Source of the DNA: Camelimonas fluminis
GTDB taxonomy: Bacteria > Pseudomonadota > Alphaproteobacteria > Rhizobiales > Beijerinckiaceae
Reading direction: 5' to 3'
DNA: 64,000 bases
NCBI RefSeq assembly: GCF_014656355.1
Contig: NZ_BNCG01000001.1
Span: 228,673 to 292,672, forward strand
In this document: positions 21,012 through 29,204 of the stretch, one piece after another
Layout of the letters: every line of letters starts with the position of its first letter
How positions within the stretch are numbered: the stretch's first letter is position 1
Made by a program: the position numbers and the translations under genes
The notes under the pieces: generated by a model
The model's input: only the letters and a program-made list of their open reading frames with translations
Database searches by the model: none
What the model was told of the DNA's origin: nothing

Positions 21012-23051
21012 ATGGCGGTTCGGCGCCTCGACCCGGTTCTGGTTGACCGCATCGCCGCTGGCGAGGTGGTGGAGCGCCCGGCCGCCGCCGTGAAGGAACT
21101 GGTGGAGAACGCGCTCGACGCCGGGGCGACGGCGATCGAGGTAGTGGTTGAGGCCGGCGGCCGCCGGCTGATCCGCGTCACCGACGATGGCTGCGGCATG
21201 GGGCCGGAGGATCTGGCCCTGGCGGTCGAGCGCCACGCCACCTCAAAAATTCCCGATGGCGACCTGTTCGCCATCGCCACCCTGGGGTTTCGCGGCGAGG
21301 CGCTGCCATCGATTGGCGCGGTGTCGCGGCTCAGCATCGTCACGCGCACGGCCGATGCGGACGCCGCCAGCCAGATCGTGGTGGAGGCGGGCGTCAAGGG
21401 ACCCGTGCGGCCAGCCTCCGGGGTGCGCGGCTCCCGGGTGGAAATCGCCGACCTGTTCATGGCGACGCCGGCGCGGCTGAAGTTTCTCAAGACCGACCGG
21501 GCCGAGGCCCAGGCCGTCGCCGACGTGGTGAAGCGTCTTGCCATGGCGCATCCTGGCGTGGCTTTCACCCTTGCCGGCGATCACCTCACCCCCATCACGC
21601 TGCCCCGCGAAACCGGCGCCAATGCGCTGCTGGCGCGCCTGACCCGACTGTTGGGCAGCGACTTCGCCCCCAACGCCATCGCCATCAACGCCGCGCGCGA
21701 AGGCGTGGAGCTGAGCGGCTTCGCTGGTCTGCCCACATGGCATCGTGGCAGCCCGAGCCATATCCACGTCATGGTCAACGGGCGGCCGGTGCGCGACAAG
21801 CTGGTGCAGGGCGCGGTTCGGGCCGCCTACATGGACGTGCTGCCCGCCGGGCGCCATCCGGCGCTGGCGCTGCTGATCGCCTGCGATCCGCGCCACGTGG
21901 ACGTCAACGTGCATCCGGCCAAGACGGAGGTGCGGTTTCGCGATCCCGGCCTGGTGCGCGGCCTGATGATCGGCGCCCTGAAGGAGGCCATCCATCGCGC
22001 CGGCCACCGTTCATCCACCACCGGCGGCTCGCGCACGCTGGAGGCGTTGCAGGCCGGCCGGCCGCTGGGCGGCGACGCCTGGTCCGGCTCCGATCGCGCT
22101 TCCGGCCGGGTGACCTCCGGCCCGCAACCGGCCGCCGCCCGGGTGGTGAATGCGTGGGACCAGCGCTGGCGCGAGGCGCCGCGCCACGCGCCGCCGCCGG
22201 CAAACTGGCAAGCTCCTGTTGATGCTGGGGCGGGACCTGATCACACCGCTGCACGCAACGGTGCGCCGCACACCGACCTTTCATATGAGGCGGCCGCCCG
22301 GGATTGGGCGGGCGATGGCGCCGTAGCCGGTTTCTCCGATGGCGCTCAGGGCGTGTTCAGCGATCTGGTCGCTCCCTCCGCCGATGCGCGGGCGTCAACG
22401 CCGGCTGGCGTGGATGGCGATGATCCGCAGGCTCAGGGGGCGGCTTTCGATCAGGATCTGGCGCGACAGGAACAGCCGCTGGGCGCCGCCCGCGCCCAGG
22501 TGCACGGCACTTATGTCATCGCCCAGACCACTGACGGCGTGGTCATCGTCGACCAGCACGCGGCGCATGAGCGGCTGGTGTATGAGCGGCTGAAGGCCCA
22601 GCGCGCCGTACAGGGCGTCGCCCGGCAATTGCTGCTGGTGCCGGAAGTGGTCGAACTCGATCCGGTGGACGCCGACCGGGTGCTGGCGGCGGCGGAGCAA
22701 CTGGAAGCGCTGGGGCTGGTGGTGGAAGGGTTTGGCGCCGGCGCCCTGTGCGTGCGCGAAACGCCGGCGCTGCTGAGCAAATGCGATCTGCGCCGGCTGG
22801 TGCGCGATGTGGCCGACGCTTTGGCCGAATGGGACCATGTGGGGGCTCTGGAGGAAAAGCTGGATCACGTGCTGGCGACCATGGCCTGCCACGGCTCGAT
22901 CCGCGCCGGGCGCCGCCTGCGGCCAGAGGAAATGAACGCTTTGCTGCGTGAAATGGAAGCGACGCCGCTGTCCGGCCAGTGCAATCACGGTCGCCCCACC
23001 TGGGTGGAGCTGAAGCTGACGGATATCGAGAAGCTGTTCGGGCGGCGCTGA
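21012..23051 (+). CDS. mutL: DNA mismatch repair protein MutL
   Basis: The 679-residue MutL couples mismatch recognition by MutS to strand removal. The GHKL ATPase domain shows IAAGEVVERPAAAVKELVENALDAG-type sequence split over the N-terminal 35 residues, then the DDGCGM and GFRGEALPSI loops. A Pro/Ala-rich linker (about 350-490) joins the C-terminal dimerisation domain. There DQHAAHERLVYE (514-525) matches the DQHA(X)2E(X)4E endonuclease motif, as expected in bacteria without MutH. ATG 21012 has GAGGAG upstream. Confidence 0.96.
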   Translation: MAVRRLDPVLVDRIAAGEVVERPAAAVKELVENALDAGATAIEVVVEAGGRRLIRVTDDGCGMGPEDLALAVERHATSKIPDGDLFAIATLGFRGEALPSIGAVSRLSIVTRTADADAASQIVVEAGVKGPVRPASGVRGSRVEIADLFMATPARLKFLKTDRAEAQAVADVVKRLAMAHPGVAFTLAGDHLTPITLPRETGANALLARLTRLLGSDFAPNAIAINAAREGVELSGFAGLPTWHRGSPSHIHVMVNGRPVRDKLVQGAVRAAYMDVLPAGRHPALALLIACDPRHVDVNVHPAKTEVRFRDPGLVRGLMIGALKEAIHRAGHRSSTTGGSRTLEALQAGRPLGGDAWSGSDRASGRVTSGPQPAAARVVNAWDQRWREAPRHAPPPANWQAPVDAGAGPDHTAARNGAPHTDLSYEAAARDWAGDGAVAGFSDGAQGVFSDLVAPSADARASTPAGVDGDDPQAQGAAFDQDLARQEQPLGAARAQVHGTYVIAQTTDGVVIVDQHAAHERLVYERLKAQRAVQGVARQLLLVPEVVELDPVDADRVLAAAEQLEALGLVVEGFGAGALCVRETPALLSKCDLRRLVRDVADALAEWDHVGALEEKLDHVLATMACHGSIRAGRRLRPEEMNALLREMEATPLSGQCNHGRPTWVELKLTDIEKLFGRR

Positions 23052-23372
23052 GGCGGGAACCCGTGTCAGGCCGCCGGGTTCGCGCTGCCGCGCGCTCTCA
23101 CTATGCTGACGTTCACCTGACCGGACAGGACGCCAGGCGTAAGCCGCGCCACCAACCTCCGCCCCGTTGCCGGATCTGTTCCTGTCAGCCACGGAGAGCT
23201 GCGAGGCTCATTGCCGGCTCTGGCGCGTCGCATCCGGCCCAGCGCCGGGCAACTCAGCGGAGGCCTGCCGGCGAAGCAGGCGCGGCTGCCCGAAACGCGC
23301 GCGGCGTGATGCGTTTTGGGATGCGGGCGGTTATGTGGATCGCGGCGGCGGCCAGCCGTGGAGCATGGTCCC
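23052..23372. other. spacer between mutL and rsmD (convergent)
   Basis: A hairpin with the arms GCGGGAACCCG (23053-23063) and CGGGTTCGCGC (23075-23085) follows the mutL stop, without a T tract; it may help to end mutL transcription. No gene is seen in the rest. Confidence 0.35.
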
Positions 23373-23924
23373 TTAAACGCCGCCAAAATAGACGGTGGTG
23401 TCGCCGTAGCTGCGTTCCTCATAAGCGGTGAAGCCGTCGGGCCAGGTGAAATTGGCGTCGCTGGCTTCCTCGACGACGATCAGCGCGTCGCCGGTCAGCC
23501 AGCCGCCCGTGCGGGCGCTCGCGAGCGCCTGCTCAGCCAGCCCCTTGCCATAGGGCGGATCGCAGAAAACCATCGAAAATGGCGGCATGCCGCTGATCGC
23601 GCCGAGTTTTGTCGCGTCGCGGCGGAACAGCCGGCTGGTTCCGCCAAGACCCAGTGCATCGACATTGGCGCGGATCAGGCCGCGCGCTTCAGCGGAATCA
23701 TCGACGAACAGGGCGAAGGCGGCGCCGCGCGACAGCCCTTCGATCGCCAGCGCGCCCGTGCCGGCGAACAGATCCAGCACCCGGGCGTCGCGCAGCGGGT
23801 CGTCATAGGCGTGGCTGAGCACGTTGAACACCGCCTCTCGCAGCCGGTCCGAGGTGGGACGCACCGCCTGGGTTTTGGGCGAGGCCAGCGCGCGGCCCCG
23901 GAACTTGCCGGCGACAATCCTCAA
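23373..23924 (-). CDS. rsmD: 16S rRNA (guanine(966)-N2)-methyltransferase RsmD
   Basis: RsmD methylates G966 of 16S rRNA in the small subunit. The 183-residue product starts RIVAGKFRGRAL, carries the SAM-binding LDLFAGTGALAIEGLSRG block and the catalytic FCDPPYG motif (the family NPPY/DPPY). I chose the TTG at 23924 because AGGA lies nine bases before it and the protein then has the usual length. The frame can be extended to a TTG at 23975, inside a repeat element. It is separated from the pseudouridine synthase gene upstream, its usual operon partner, by about 530 repeat-rich bases. Confidence 0.9.
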   Translation of the reverse strand: MRIVAGKFRGRALASPKTQAVRPTSDRLREAVFNVLSHAYDDPLRDARVLDLFAGTGALAIEGLSRGAAFALFVDDSAEARGLIRANVDALGLGGTSRLFRRDATKLGAISGMPPFSMVFCDPPYGKGLAEQALASARTGGWLTGDALIVVEEASDANFTWPDGFTAYEERSYGDTTVYFGGV

Positions 23925-23955
23925 GGGGAGACGTCCTGTGTTCGAAGGTTGCCCG

Positions 23956-24163
23956 CTCGAGCGCTCTCCGATCAACCGGAAACGGCGGATCGATCAGAAT
24001 TCGCTCAAAACAAAAAGAACTGGAGCAGTTCGCGATCCAGATTGATCGAAGCCTGCTTTAAAGCATTTTCCGGAAAAGCGGAAACCAACTTTTCATAAAG
24101 AAAATGCGTTGAATGAAAGCGGTCGAGCATTTTATGCGACCTGGCTTTCACTGGAAATGCTCA
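23956..24163 (+). repeat. composite intergenic repeat: copy C plus two palindromes
   Basis: Copy C of the dispersed repeat runs from GAGCGCTCTCCGATCA to ATCAGAATTCGCTCAAAACA (23956-24020). A palindrome with the core GCATTTTCCGGAAAAGCGG / ACTTTTCATAAAGAAAATGC follows at 24062-24107, then a second with GAGCATTTT / GAAATGCTC at about 24126-24163. This is the most complete form in the window. The partial copies elsewhere look like fragments of it. Confidence 0.6.
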
Positions 24164-24386
24164 AGCGTTTTCAAGCTGGGTCAATGCCGGTTCGCGTGAA
24201 GAACCCGTGTTCGTTCAAACGGATGAAGCGAAAACCTGCTTCTGTATGAACGGATTTCTGCTCCAGGGGGGGCTCAGGTCCACATTCGTATCCCGCATAA
24301 AACGGTGGAATGAGGATGCCCGCGACACGTGCGGGCATGAGGTGTTGATGCAGCGGGGCGCCATCCGGAGCGGACGTCGCACCGCT

Positions 24387-24434
24387 GCAAGTGCTTTGGC
24401 AAGTACCTTGGCAAGTACTTTGGCAAGTGCTTTG
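24387..24434. repeat. four tandem 12-bp repeats after the pseudouridine synthase stop
   Basis: Four consecutive units of GCAAGTRCYTTG (GCAAGTGCTTTG, GCAAGTACCTTG, GCAAGTACTTTG, GCAAGTGCTTTG) lie about 20 bases beyond the minus-strand stop at 24454. No protein frame in which they would be coding is convincing. They look like replication-slippage repeats. Confidence 0.8.
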
Positions 24435-24453
24435 GCGGCCTGGCGGCGGCGGC

Positions 24454-26994
24454 TCAGCGGCCAGGGCGACCGCGACCACCGCCTGGCTTGCCTCCAAACG
24501 GCTTGCCCCCAAGGGGTTTGCCGCCCGGTTTGCCAAACGGCCTGCCGCCTGAGGGGCGCTCGCCAAACGGCTTGCCGCCGGGCTTTCCAGCGAAAGGCCT
24601 GCCGCCGGACGGTTTGCCGCCGAAGCTCTTTCTGTCGCCAAATTCCCGCCTGTCGCCACCGTCCTGCCGACCGCGCCCATCGCGCCGATCGTCAGCGAAA
24701 CGGTCGCGGCCTGGGCCAGGCGCGCGCTCGCCGCGCGGCGGCCTGTCGCCGAAACCGCTGTCACGGGCGCCGAAACCGCCGGAGCGTCCCTTGCCGCCAA
24801 ATGGCCTGTCGTTGCTGCGGAAGGGACGGTCGCCAGATGGGCTCCTGTCGCCGAACGCGCGCTCGCCAAAGTCGCCGCCGCGACCCCGGGCATTGCGCCG
24901 CGGCTCATCCACCGGCTTTTCGCGAACCACCTTTTCCACCAGCACGCGGCGGCCGCCAGGGCTGGCGACGGCGCCAGCGCGGACATGGGCGCGTTGGCCG
25001 CTTTCGGCGCGGGCGGCCAGCGGATCATCGCCGCGACGCGGCTTGCGGCTGCCGGCGCCAGCGCGCGCCGCTTCCGTATCGGCGTCGCGCCAGGTGCTGC
25101 GCTTCAGGCCGACGCGCGAGCCGACGGCCTTCTGCGGCGCCGGATCGTCAGGGGAGGGGCGCCAGGGGTCCGGCGTGCCGCGCGGCGCCGGCGGGGCGGC
25201 TGCGGGCGCGGTCCGGGCGTAAGTTTCGCCCTCAGCCGCGCGCATCGCCGCCCTGCGGCCGCCAGGCTCGAACCAGCCGTCCTCATGGTCGAACGGCGCG
25301 TTGTCCTTCCACGGCTTGCCCTTGATGGCCTCGCGGAACTCTTCCTCCACGCCTTCGTCAAACGACGCATCGACCGCCTCTTGCTCGGGCAGGCGGTGCG
25401 GAATGCGCGGCGGCAGCAGCGACGCCGGGCGGCCTTCGCCAGGATCGCGCTCATGCGCCGGAGATTCAAAGTCAACGCCGGCGCGGCGGGCTAGGTCGTC
25501 GCCAAGCTGACTTTTCAGCACGGCGAGGCGCACCTCGTCGGCGGCGCCCTCCGGAATGTCGCCAAGCTGGAACGGGCCGAAGGAGATGCGGATCAGGCGG
25601 TTCACCCTGAGGCCAAGGTGCTCAAGAATGCGCTTGACCTCACGGTTCTTGCCTTCACGCAGGCCGAGCATCAGCCACACATTGTGGCCTTGCTGGCGCT
25701 GGATGCTGGCCTGCACCGGACCGTAGTGAACCCCGTCGATGGTGACCCCGTCCTCAAGCGCCAGCAGCGCGTCGGGCGTGATCTGACCATAGGCGCGGAC
25801 GCGATAGCGGCGCAGCCAGCCAGTTTCGGGGTGCGACAGCACCCGCGCCAGACCGCCGTCGTTGGTGAGCAGCAGCAGGCCTTCGGTGTTGATGTCGAGA
25901 CGACCGATCGAGATCACATGCGGCAGGTCGCCCGGCAGGTGCTGGAACACCGTGGGGCGGCCTTCCGGATCGAACTGCGTCGTCACCAGCCCTGCGGGCT
26001 TGTTGTAGAGCCACAGCCGGGTGCGCTCGCGCGCCGGCATCGGCTTGCCGTCGATCAGGATGTGATCGGCCGGGCCGACGTTGATGGCCGGCGACTGGAT
26101 GACCTGGCCGTTCACGCTGACGCGGCCGGCGGTGATGATGATCTCGGCGTCGCGGCGTGAGGCCACGCCAGAGCGGGCCATCACCTTCGCCAGACGCTCG
26201 CGGCCATCGGGACGCTCGACGCGCTCGGTCTGCGGACGCGGACGGTTGCGATCGGGGCGATCTCGCTCCTGACGCCCGGCCGGGCGATCGCTGAAACGTT
26301 CGCTGTAGCTGCCGCGACCGCTCTCCGGGCGCGGGCGACCGGAAAAGGCTGGCCTGGCGTCGCCATAGTGGCCGGCGTCGCGCCGGGGCGCGCCGTCGCG
26401 CTTGCCGAAGCCCCGCTTCTCAAAGCCTCTGTTTTCGCCGCCATGGCGGCTGAAGTCGCGCTCGCCGCCGAAGCGACGGTCGCCGTCACGCCCGTCCTGA
26501 CGCCCGGCGAAGCCACGCGGACGCTCTTGTCCCCCGCGTTCCTGCCCACCGCGTTCCTGCCAGTGGCGTTTCTGCCCGTCGCGCTCTGGTCTGCCGCGCG
26601 CCGGTCCGCCACGCTCCTGGTGCGGACGATCCTGACGCGGACGGTCCTGGCCGAAGCGCGGGTTGTCGGGACGCTCGCCGCGGAATGGCCGGGGGCCGCG
26701 ATCCGGCCGGCCTGGGCCGCCTTCCGGCCGGCGTTCGCCGAAACCGCGCTTCTCGCCGAAGGGGCGCTTCTCGCCGAAGGGCGGCCTGTCGCCGCCGCGA
26801 CCGCCGCGCGCGCCAAAGCCGCCGCCTGCGGGCTTGCCGCCAGCGGGTCTGTCGCCGCGCGAGTCCCGGTCGCGTCCGCCACCGAAGCCGCCAGTTCTGG
26901 ATCCGCGCGCGCCGCCGCCGTCACGGCCGCCGCCATTGCCATTGCCGCCGCGTCCTGGGCGGGGCGGGCGCCTGTTATCCGTTTTGTCCGTCAT
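24454..26994 (-). CDS. rluB: RsuA/RluB-family rRNA pseudouridine synthase with long RG-rich arms
   Basis: The 846-residue protein has a normal S4 RNA-binding domain (RLAKVMARSGVASRRDAE, from about 264) and pseudouridine synthase domain to about 500, with catalytic Asp367 in GRLDINTEG and the NREVKRILEHLGL block. Flanking it are a roughly 260-residue N-terminal arm and a 340-residue C-terminal arm, rich in Arg, Gly, Asp, Phe and Pro with repeated GGRPFGGKP-like units, surely disordered. E. coli RluB is under 300 residues. RluB makes a pseudouridine in 23S rRNA near 2605; the exact site here is inferred. The ATG at 26994 is close to the divergent tadA. Other starts upstream give non-homologous sequence. 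Confidence 0.88.
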   Translation of the reverse strand: MTDKTDNRRPPRPGRGGNGNGGGRDGGGARGSRTGGFGGGRDRDSRGDRPAGGKPAGGGFGARGGRGGDRPPFGEKRPFGEKRGFGERRPEGGPGRPDRGPRPFRGERPDNPRFGQDRPRQDRPHQERGGPARGRPERDGQKRHWQERGGQERGGQERPRGFAGRQDGRDGDRRFGGERDFSRHGGENRGFEKRGFGKRDGAPRRDAGHYGDARPAFSGRPRPESGRGSYSERFSDRPAGRQERDRPDRNRPRPQTERVERPDGRERLAKVMARSGVASRRDAEIIITAGRVSVNGQVIQSPAINVGPADHILIDGKPMPARERTRLWLYNKPAGLVTTQFDPEGRPTVFQHLPGDLPHVISIGRLDINTEGLLLLTNDGGLARVLSHPETGWLRRYRVRAYGQITPDALLALEDGVTIDGVHYGPVQASIQRQQGHNVWLMLGLREGKNREVKRILEHLGLRVNRLIRISFGPFQLGDIPEGAADEVRLAVLKSQLGDDLARRAGVDFESPAHERDPGEGRPASLLPPRIPHRLPEQEAVDASFDEGVEEEFREAIKGKPWKDNAPFDHEDGWFEPGGRRAAMRAAEGETYARTAPAAAPPAPRGTPDPWRPSPDDPAPQKAVGSRVGLKRSTWRDADTEAARAGAGSRKPRRGDDPLAARAESGQRAHVRAGAVASPGGRRVLVEKVVREKPVDEPRRNARGRGGDFGERAFGDRSPSGDRPFRSNDRPFGGKGRSGGFGARDSGFGDRPPRGERAPGPGRDRFADDRRDGRGRQDGGDRREFGDRKSFGGKPSGGRPFAGKPGGKPFGERPSGGRPFGKPGGKPLGGKPFGGKPGGGRGRPGR

Positions 26995-27052
26995 TGCGGC
27001 GTGATAGCAGAGGCGGGGCCGCTTAGCGAGAAGATCAATGCAGGATGATCGC

Positions 27053-27520
27053 ATGGAAAATGCGCGATGGACGCGGGGCGCCGGCTCGATGATGGATGCG
27101 GCCCTGGGCGAGGCCCGCGCCGCCGGGGCGCGCGGCGAGACGCCGATCGGCGCCGTGGTGGTGCGCGATGGGGTTGTGATCGCCAGCGCCGGCAACCGTC
27201 CGCGTGAGTTGAAGGACCCCACCGCCCACGCGGAAATCCTTGCAATCCGCGCCGCCGCCGCTGTTCTGGGCAACGAGCGGCTGATCGGTTGTGATCTTTA
27301 TGTGACCCTTGAGCCGTGTCCGATGTGCGCGGCGGCGATTTCCTTCGCCCGCATCCGGCGGCTGTATTACGGCGCCGCCGACCCCAAGGGCGGGGCCGTT
27401 GACAGCGGCGTGCGCCTTTACGCCTCACCCACCTGTCATCATGCGCCGGAAGTCTATGGCGGCATCAGCGAGACAGCCTCAGCGACGCTGTTGCGGGATT
27501 TCTTCGCCGCAAAGCGCTGA
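27053..27520 (+). CDS. tadA: tRNA(adenine34) deaminase TadA
   Basis: TadA converts A34 to inosine in the tRNA-Arg(ACG) anticodon. The 155-residue zinc deaminase has the catalytic HAE motif (H59, E61) in TAHAEILAIRAAA and the PCPMCAAAI cysteine pair. The block YYGAADPKGGAVDSG matches the TadA branch rather than other deaminases. ATG 27053 has AGGA nine bases upstream; ATG 27038 would add five residues. It diverges from the pseudouridine synthase gene across 58 bases, which must hold both promoters. That pairing is common in alphaproteobacteria. Confidence 0.94.
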   Translation: MENARWTRGAGSMMDAALGEARAAGARGETPIGAVVVRDGVVIASAGNRPRELKDPTAHAEILAIRAAAAVLGNERLIGCDLYVTLEPCPMCAAAISFARIRRLYYGAADPKGGAVDSGVRLYASPTCHHAPEVYGGISETASATLLRDFFAAKR

Positions 27521-27588
27521 AACAGGGCGCGAATCAGTTCCGGCCGGGCGAGGGCAATCCCGGCGCGCGGCGAGGCTGGCGTTTGCGA

Positions 27589-28860
27589 TCAGACCTTGCT
27601 CGCCAGCACCTTGTCGACGCGCCTTCCGTCCATGTCGATTACCTCGAAGCGCCAGCCGAGCGCCTCGACGGCTTCCCCGGTTTGCGGCAGACGGCGCATG
27701 GCGTCGATCACCAGGCCGGCGACGGTGTCGTAGTCGCGTTCCTCAGGCAGATCGAGACCGAGCAGATCGCCGAGTTCATCCACATACATGGAGCCTGAGA
27801 GCAGCCAGGAGCCGTCCTGCCGCTGCACCGCGTCCTCATCGTCCGGCTCGTCGGAAATGAAGGCGCCGACAATGGCCTCCAGTGCGTCGGCGGGCGTGAC
27901 CACGCCTTCGAAATGGCCGTATTCGTCATAGACCAGCGCCATGGGCACGGCCGACTTCTGCAGGGCCTCAAGCACATCAAGGGCGCTGAGCGTGTCCGGC
28001 GCCACCGGGGCCGCCCGCACATGGCTGCGGATGTCGAGGGGCGCGCCGGCGCGCAGGCCGCGCAGCAGGTCGCGCGCCACCACCACGCCGATGACATTGT
28101 CGGCGTCGCCCTCAATCACCGGGAAGCGCGAGTGCGGACTCTCGGCGATCTGGGCGTAGATGGCGGCGTCATCGTCATCGACATTGATCCAGTCCACCTC
28201 CATGCGCGGCGTCATCAGGCCGCGCACCGAGCGGTCGCCGAGGCGCAGCACGCCGCCGATCATGCGGTGCTCGGCCGGCTCGATCACGCCGGCGGTGCGG
28301 GCTTCGGCGACGATGGTGCGGATTTCATCGTCGGTGATGGAGCTGCCGCCGTCGTCGCGGGCGCCCAGCAGCCACATCAGGGCGCGGGTGGTGACATTGA
28401 GAAACCACACCAGCGGCGCCGCCGCCTTCGACAACGCCGCCATGGGCGGAGCCATGACGCATGCGATAGGCTCCGGATGGCGCAGGGCGAACTGCTTGGG
28501 GACCAGCTCGCCGATAACCACCGACATGAAGGTGATCACGGCGACGACGCCGCCATAGCCCAGGGCGTCGGACATCTGGCGGCTGAAGCCGAACCCGGAG
28601 AGGATCTCTGAAACCCGGCCGCCCAGCGCGGCGCCCGACACGGCGCCGGCGAGGATGCCGATCAGCGTGATGCCGATCTGCACGGTGGGCAGGAAGCGGC
28701 CGGGCTCTTCCGACAGCGCCAGCGCCGCCTCGGCGCCGCGTTGGCCGCGTTCAGCCATCACGCGCAGGCGGGAGGCGCGGGAGGAGACGATTGCGAGTTC
28801 GGAAAGCGCGAAAAGGCCGTTAAGAACGATAAGCAGAAAGGCGATTAAAAGTTCAAGCAC
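27589..28860 (-). CDS. CNNM/CBS/CorC-HlyC domain membrane protein
   Basis: A 423-residue member of the hemolysin-C/CorB-like family. The N-terminal DUF21 (CNNM) domain supplies about four hydrophobic segments (LLIAFLLIVLNGLFALSE, then the GITLIGILAGAVSG and VVAVITFMSVVIGE helices). A CBS pair follows (GLMTPRMEVDWIN; ALVYDEYGHFEGVVTPADALE), then a CorC/HlyC domain (GSWLLSGSMYVDELGDLLG). Relatives are implicated in Mg2+ or Co2+ transport or resistance, so a cation role is likely but unproven; haemolysis is not implied. It converges with tadA. Confidence 0.9.
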   Translation of the reverse strand: MLELLIAFLLIVLNGLFALSELAIVSSRASRLRVMAERGQRGAEAALALSEEPGRFLPTVQIGITLIGILAGAVSGAALGGRVSEILSGFGFSRQMSDALGYGGVVAVITFMSVVIGELVPKQFALRHPEPIACVMAPPMAALSKAAAPLVWFLNVTTRALMWLLGARDDGGSSITDDEIRTIVAEARTAGVIEPAEHRMIGGVLRLGDRSVRGLMTPRMEVDWINVDDDDAAIYAQIAESPHSRFPVIEGDADNVIGVVVARDLLRGLRAGAPLDIRSHVRAAPVAPDTLSALDVLEALQKSAVPMALVYDEYGHFEGVVTPADALEAIVGAFISDEPDDEDAVQRQDGSWLLSGSMYVDELGDLLGLDLPEERDYDTVAGLVIDAMRRLPQTGEAVEALGWRFEVIDMDGRRVDKVLASKV

Positions 28861-29204
28861 CGGTTACAGGCAAGCTTGCTCAGCCGCCTCTCCCTCAGAA
28901 GGCAAGGGAGGATGAGGTTTCTGCTTCTGCAAATCAATAGGCGCAAATCAACAAGCCATGGCGAGAGGTTGAGGAGCGCGTTCGGGCGTTCGCGGCCTGG
29001 CGCGATGCGGAATACGAGGCCGTCGCGCACCCGCGACGCATGTCGGGTTTGGCGCCGCGTCACCCCTTTGTCATAGTTCGGTAACCGGCGGGTTTGATAT
29101 GGTAAAAGCCCGGCGAACCTGCTCTATGGTGCGCCAGCCAGCCCCATTCGCACGTCTCCTCCGGGCTGGGCTTTTTTGCAGAAGGCCGCGCAGGTTCCCG
29201 CCAG
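28861..29204 (+). other. divergent spacer and leader of the ABC transporter operon
   Basis: This spacer must hold promoters for the CBS protein gene (minus) and the ABC permease gene (plus). The plus-strand leader contains a terminator-like hairpin at 29138-29177 only 28 bases before the permease ATG. No other gene is supported. Confidence 0.45.
29138..29177 (+). terminator. terminator-like hairpin in the ABC permease leader (possible attenuator)
   Basis: CCAGCCC (29138-29144) pairs with GGGCTGG (29163-29169), and six T residues follow after GC. The upstream neighbour is on the other strand, so no plus-strand gene here needs terminating. The hairpin could attenuate transcription of the transporter. 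I see no anti-terminator arm that I can pair with certainty. Confidence 0.5.

Larger units (their letters stand above)
23925..24453. other. repeat-rich spacer between the pseudouridine synthase gene and rsmD
   Basis: About 530 bases without a supported gene. They contain copy C of the dispersed repeat, two palindromic elements and a 12-base tandem repeat, listed separately. Any rsmD promoter must lie within these repeats. Confidence 0.45.
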
